This document shows, in pieces, positions 62,305 through 64,000 of a DNA stretch of 64,000 bases (position 1 is the first letter of the stretch; each line of letters begins with the position of its first letter). The position numbers and the translations under genes were made by a program. This DNA comes from Shinella curvata. GTDB lineage: Bacteria > Pseudomonadota > Alphaproteobacteria > Rhizobiales > Rhizobiaceae. The notes below the pieces were generated by a model that ran no database searches, was not told where the DNA came from, and was given only the letters and a program-made list of their open reading frames with translations. The stretch lies in NCBI RefSeq assembly GCF_022899935.1, contig NZ_JALJCJ010000010.1, positions 1 to 64,000 of the forward strand. The letters run 5' to 3'.

Positions 62305-63948
62305 CTAATCCTTCGTAACGTTGCCGACAAAGTTCGTGTCGAAGCTCGGGCCAAGCTTCAGGCCACGGACATTCTTTCGGACCCCCGCGACTTCGATTTG
62401 CTGAAAAAGCAGAACGAAAGGGCTGGTCTCCAGGACTGTGCGCTGGATGTCTTCGTACATCGCCCTGCGCTTGGCACTGTCTGTCTCCATCAACGCTGCG
62501 TCTGTCTTCGCTGTCAGCTCCAACACATGCCAGGCATTTCTCCAGGCAAGCGTGCTGTTCTTGCTTCGGTCAGAATTGTCGGTGTTCGAGGCAAAGGCCT
62601 GGGCATTGGAGTTGGGATCAAAATAGTCCTGCCCCCACTGGCCGATATAAATGTCGTGGTTTCGCGCCCGATATTTCGTCAACGTCTGCTTGTCGTCGCC
62701 AGGAACGATTTCGATGGTTATGCCGGCCGCGGCGGCCGTCTGCTGGATCGACTCCGCGATGCCTGTTACAGGTTGCGTGTTGCGCACATCCATCGTTACA
62801 GAAAACCCATCCTTTAGGCCGGCTTTCTCGAGTAGCGCCTTGGCTTTGGCGACGTCCAGTTTGAATGGCGTGTCGCTCAATTCCCCCAGAACGCCAGCCG
62901 GGAGAAAAGTTTGGTGGACGCGGCCTATACCCTTGATCAAGGTTTTGCCGATTGCGTCGTAGTCGACCAGATACTTGAACGCTTGCCGCACTTCCGGCGC
63001 GGCAAGGCGTTGGTTTTTCTGATTGAGCCCGATGTAGAAAACCGTGCCTTTCGGCGCTTCAACCAAGTCGACCAATTCGCTCTTGGCCATAGCTTCGAGA
63101 TCGTTGGGTTCGAGGTTTCGTGCAACGTCGATATCGCCAGCTTCCAGCGAAAGTCGCTGCGCGGCGCTCTCTTTCATGTGTCTGTACACGACACGGGCAA
63201 GCTTGGCCTTGCTGCCGTGATAACCTTCGTTGCGATCTATGACCACGGCTTCGTTCGCCCGCCACTCGCGGAGCTTGAACACTCCGGAACCGGCCGAGTG
63301 AGTTTTCAGCCAATCATTGCCGAAGTCACTGTCCCATTTGTAATCCGTGCTGGGGACCGCCGGTATCGCATGGTCAAGAACCAGTTTCTTGTCGACCACG
63401 GCGGACGAGGACGATGCCAGGCAGTTGAGTACGAAACTCGGTGCATACGGCCGGTCGACCGTGAACACGAAGGTATCGGGTCCTTCTGCTCTGGCTTTCT
63501 CCGTGACGTTGTCACCGGTAATACCGAATTGGCCGAGAATGAACGCAGGGGCTTTGTCGAGCTTGATGACGCGCTCGAAAGACCAGGCCACATCCTCTGC
63601 AGTGACTGGATTGCCTGATGCAAACGTTAGCCCCGGTTTGAGCTTGAAGGTGTAGACGAGACCATCGTCGGAGATCGTCCAGCTTTGCGCGAGATCGCCC
63701 TGGACCTTCGATGTGTCAGACACGTCGAACCGGACCAAGAGATCGTAGATGTTCGCGCTTATTTCGGCGGTTGACAGCTCAAACGCTTCAGCAGGGTCCA
63801 TCGTTATGATTTCGTCCAGGGCGTAACCCTGCACTAGGGTATCCGCTGGCGTTTCTGCCATCGCCAGCGGCGTTGTGGCAACGATGCTAGCCAGTACCGT
63901 TGCCATGAGCCACGTTCGCCGCGTGAAATTAGTTTTGCTGAAGTTCAT
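62305..63948 (-). CDS. periplasmic peptide-binding protein of the ABC transporter (SBP family 5)
   Basis: 547 aa. A signal peptide (MATVLASIVATTPLAMA, near residues 15-31) is followed by SBP_bac_5 signs: LTFASGNPVTAEDVAWSFER, RVVYRHMKESAAQRLSLEAG, DIDVARNL and FIG-type closing strands. It binds peptides in the periplasm and delivers them to the DppB/DppC channel. The ATG at 63948 follows GGGAGGATAAAA. It is the first gene of a leftward cluster of eight genes that also includes the porin, the serine hydrolase and the dipeptidase. The promoter should lie in 63949-64000 or beyond the window end. Confidence 0.93.
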   Translation of the reverse strand: MNFSKTNFTRRTWLMATVLASIVATTPLAMAETPADTLVQGYALDEIITMDPAEAFELSTAEISANIYDLLVRFDVSDTSKVQGDLAQSWTISDDGLVYTFKLKPGLTFASGNPVTAEDVAWSFERVIKLDKAPAFILGQFGITGDNVTEKARAEGPDTFVFTVDRPYAPSFVLNCLASSSSAVVDKKLVLDHAIPAVPSTDYKWDSDFGNDWLKTHSAGSGVFKLREWRANEAVVIDRNEGYHGSKAKLARVVYRHMKESAAQRLSLEAGDIDVARNLEPNDLEAMAKSELVDLVEAPKGTVFYIGLNQKNQRLAAPEVRQAFKYLVDYDAIGKTLIKGIGRVHQTFLPAGVLGELSDTPFKLDVAKAKALLEKAGLKDGFSVTMDVRNTQPVTGIAESIQQTAAAAGITIEIVPGDDKQTLTKYRARNHDIYIGQWGQDYFDPNSNAQAFASNTDNSDRSKNSTLAWRNAWHVLELTAKTDAALMETDSAKRRAMYEDIQRTVLETSPFVLLFQQIEVAGVRKNVRGLKLGPSFDTNFVGNVTKD

Positions 63949-64000
63949 TTTTATCCTCCCGTGGTCGGCTTTGCGCCGACTTTTGTCTGCAGTTCCCGTC

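Overview
The window looks like part of a large conjugative plasmid, or plasmid-derived replicon, of a Rhizobiales bacterium (Rhizobium, Agrobacterium or Ensifer type). The evidence is the high-GC coding bias, a Ti-plasmid-style traCDG / oriT / traAFBH transfer region, alphaproteobacterial SOS genes (imuA-imuB-dnaE2) with a GAAC-N7-GAAC LexA site, DUF736, DUF1419 and ArdC-type plasmid genes, an alphaproteobacterial Porin_2 family porin and LuxI/LuxR quorum sensing. No rRNA, tRNA, CRISPR array or replication (repABC) genes were seen.

Layout. 0-5 kb: small hypothetical genes, then a heme oxygenase / bacteriophytochrome operon (red-light sensing with a HWE kinase and fused receiver). 5-6 kb: a broken exonuclease III and a small Cys-rich protein. 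6-15.6 kb: a DNA-damage mutagenesis island. uvrD-like helicase, dinB (Pol IV) and a SRAP peptidase read leftward; imuA, imuB and dnaE2 read rightward; one LexA box lies between the two arms. 16.5 kb: a DnaQ-type exonuclease that appears to lack its third catalytic motif. 17.5-19.2 kb: a luxR-luxI-small gene quorum-sensing unit with a perfect palindrome in front of luxI. 19.7-28.4 kb: accessory DNA with a frameshifted SH3 protein, a large tyrosine recombinase, a hipBA toxin-antitoxin pair, small secreted proteins, an IS66 remnant, a dispersed structured repeat and a DUF3658 pair. 28.7-32.4 kb: a KaiC-like double ATPase overlapping a PAS hybrid histidine kinase. 32.4-33.3 kb: decayed fragments of a response regulator and an ABC ATPase.

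33.9-54 kb is the plasmid backbone: a leading-region block (Toprim/DUF3991 protein, a DUF1419-helicase fusion, an AAA ATPase, a truncated ParB-like gene, ArdC antirestriction protein, DUF736, WGR and several very small genes), then traG-traD-traC read leftward and traA-traF-traB-traH rightward from an oriT with an RSF1010-like nic site at about 46754. A PIN-like toxin / DUF433 antitoxin pair and a small XRE regulator follow. A TraR-like LuxR gene at 54.3-55 kb suggests quorum control of transfer. The mating-pair (trb) genes are not in the window.

55-64 kb: a leftward cluster for peptide use. It encodes a periplasmic binding protein, two permeases, two ATPases, an outer-membrane porin, a secreted beta-lactamase-fold serine hydrolase and an M19 dipeptidase. 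Together these could import and degrade peptides, possibly ones containing D-amino acids.

Several genes show recent decay or rearrangement: single frameshifts in the SH3 protein and in a thermonuclease next to traG, two deletion-type fusions in the leading region, and an in-frame loss in the exonuclease. This suggests a plasmid undergoing active rearrangement. All calls rest on reading the sequence; no database search was possible.
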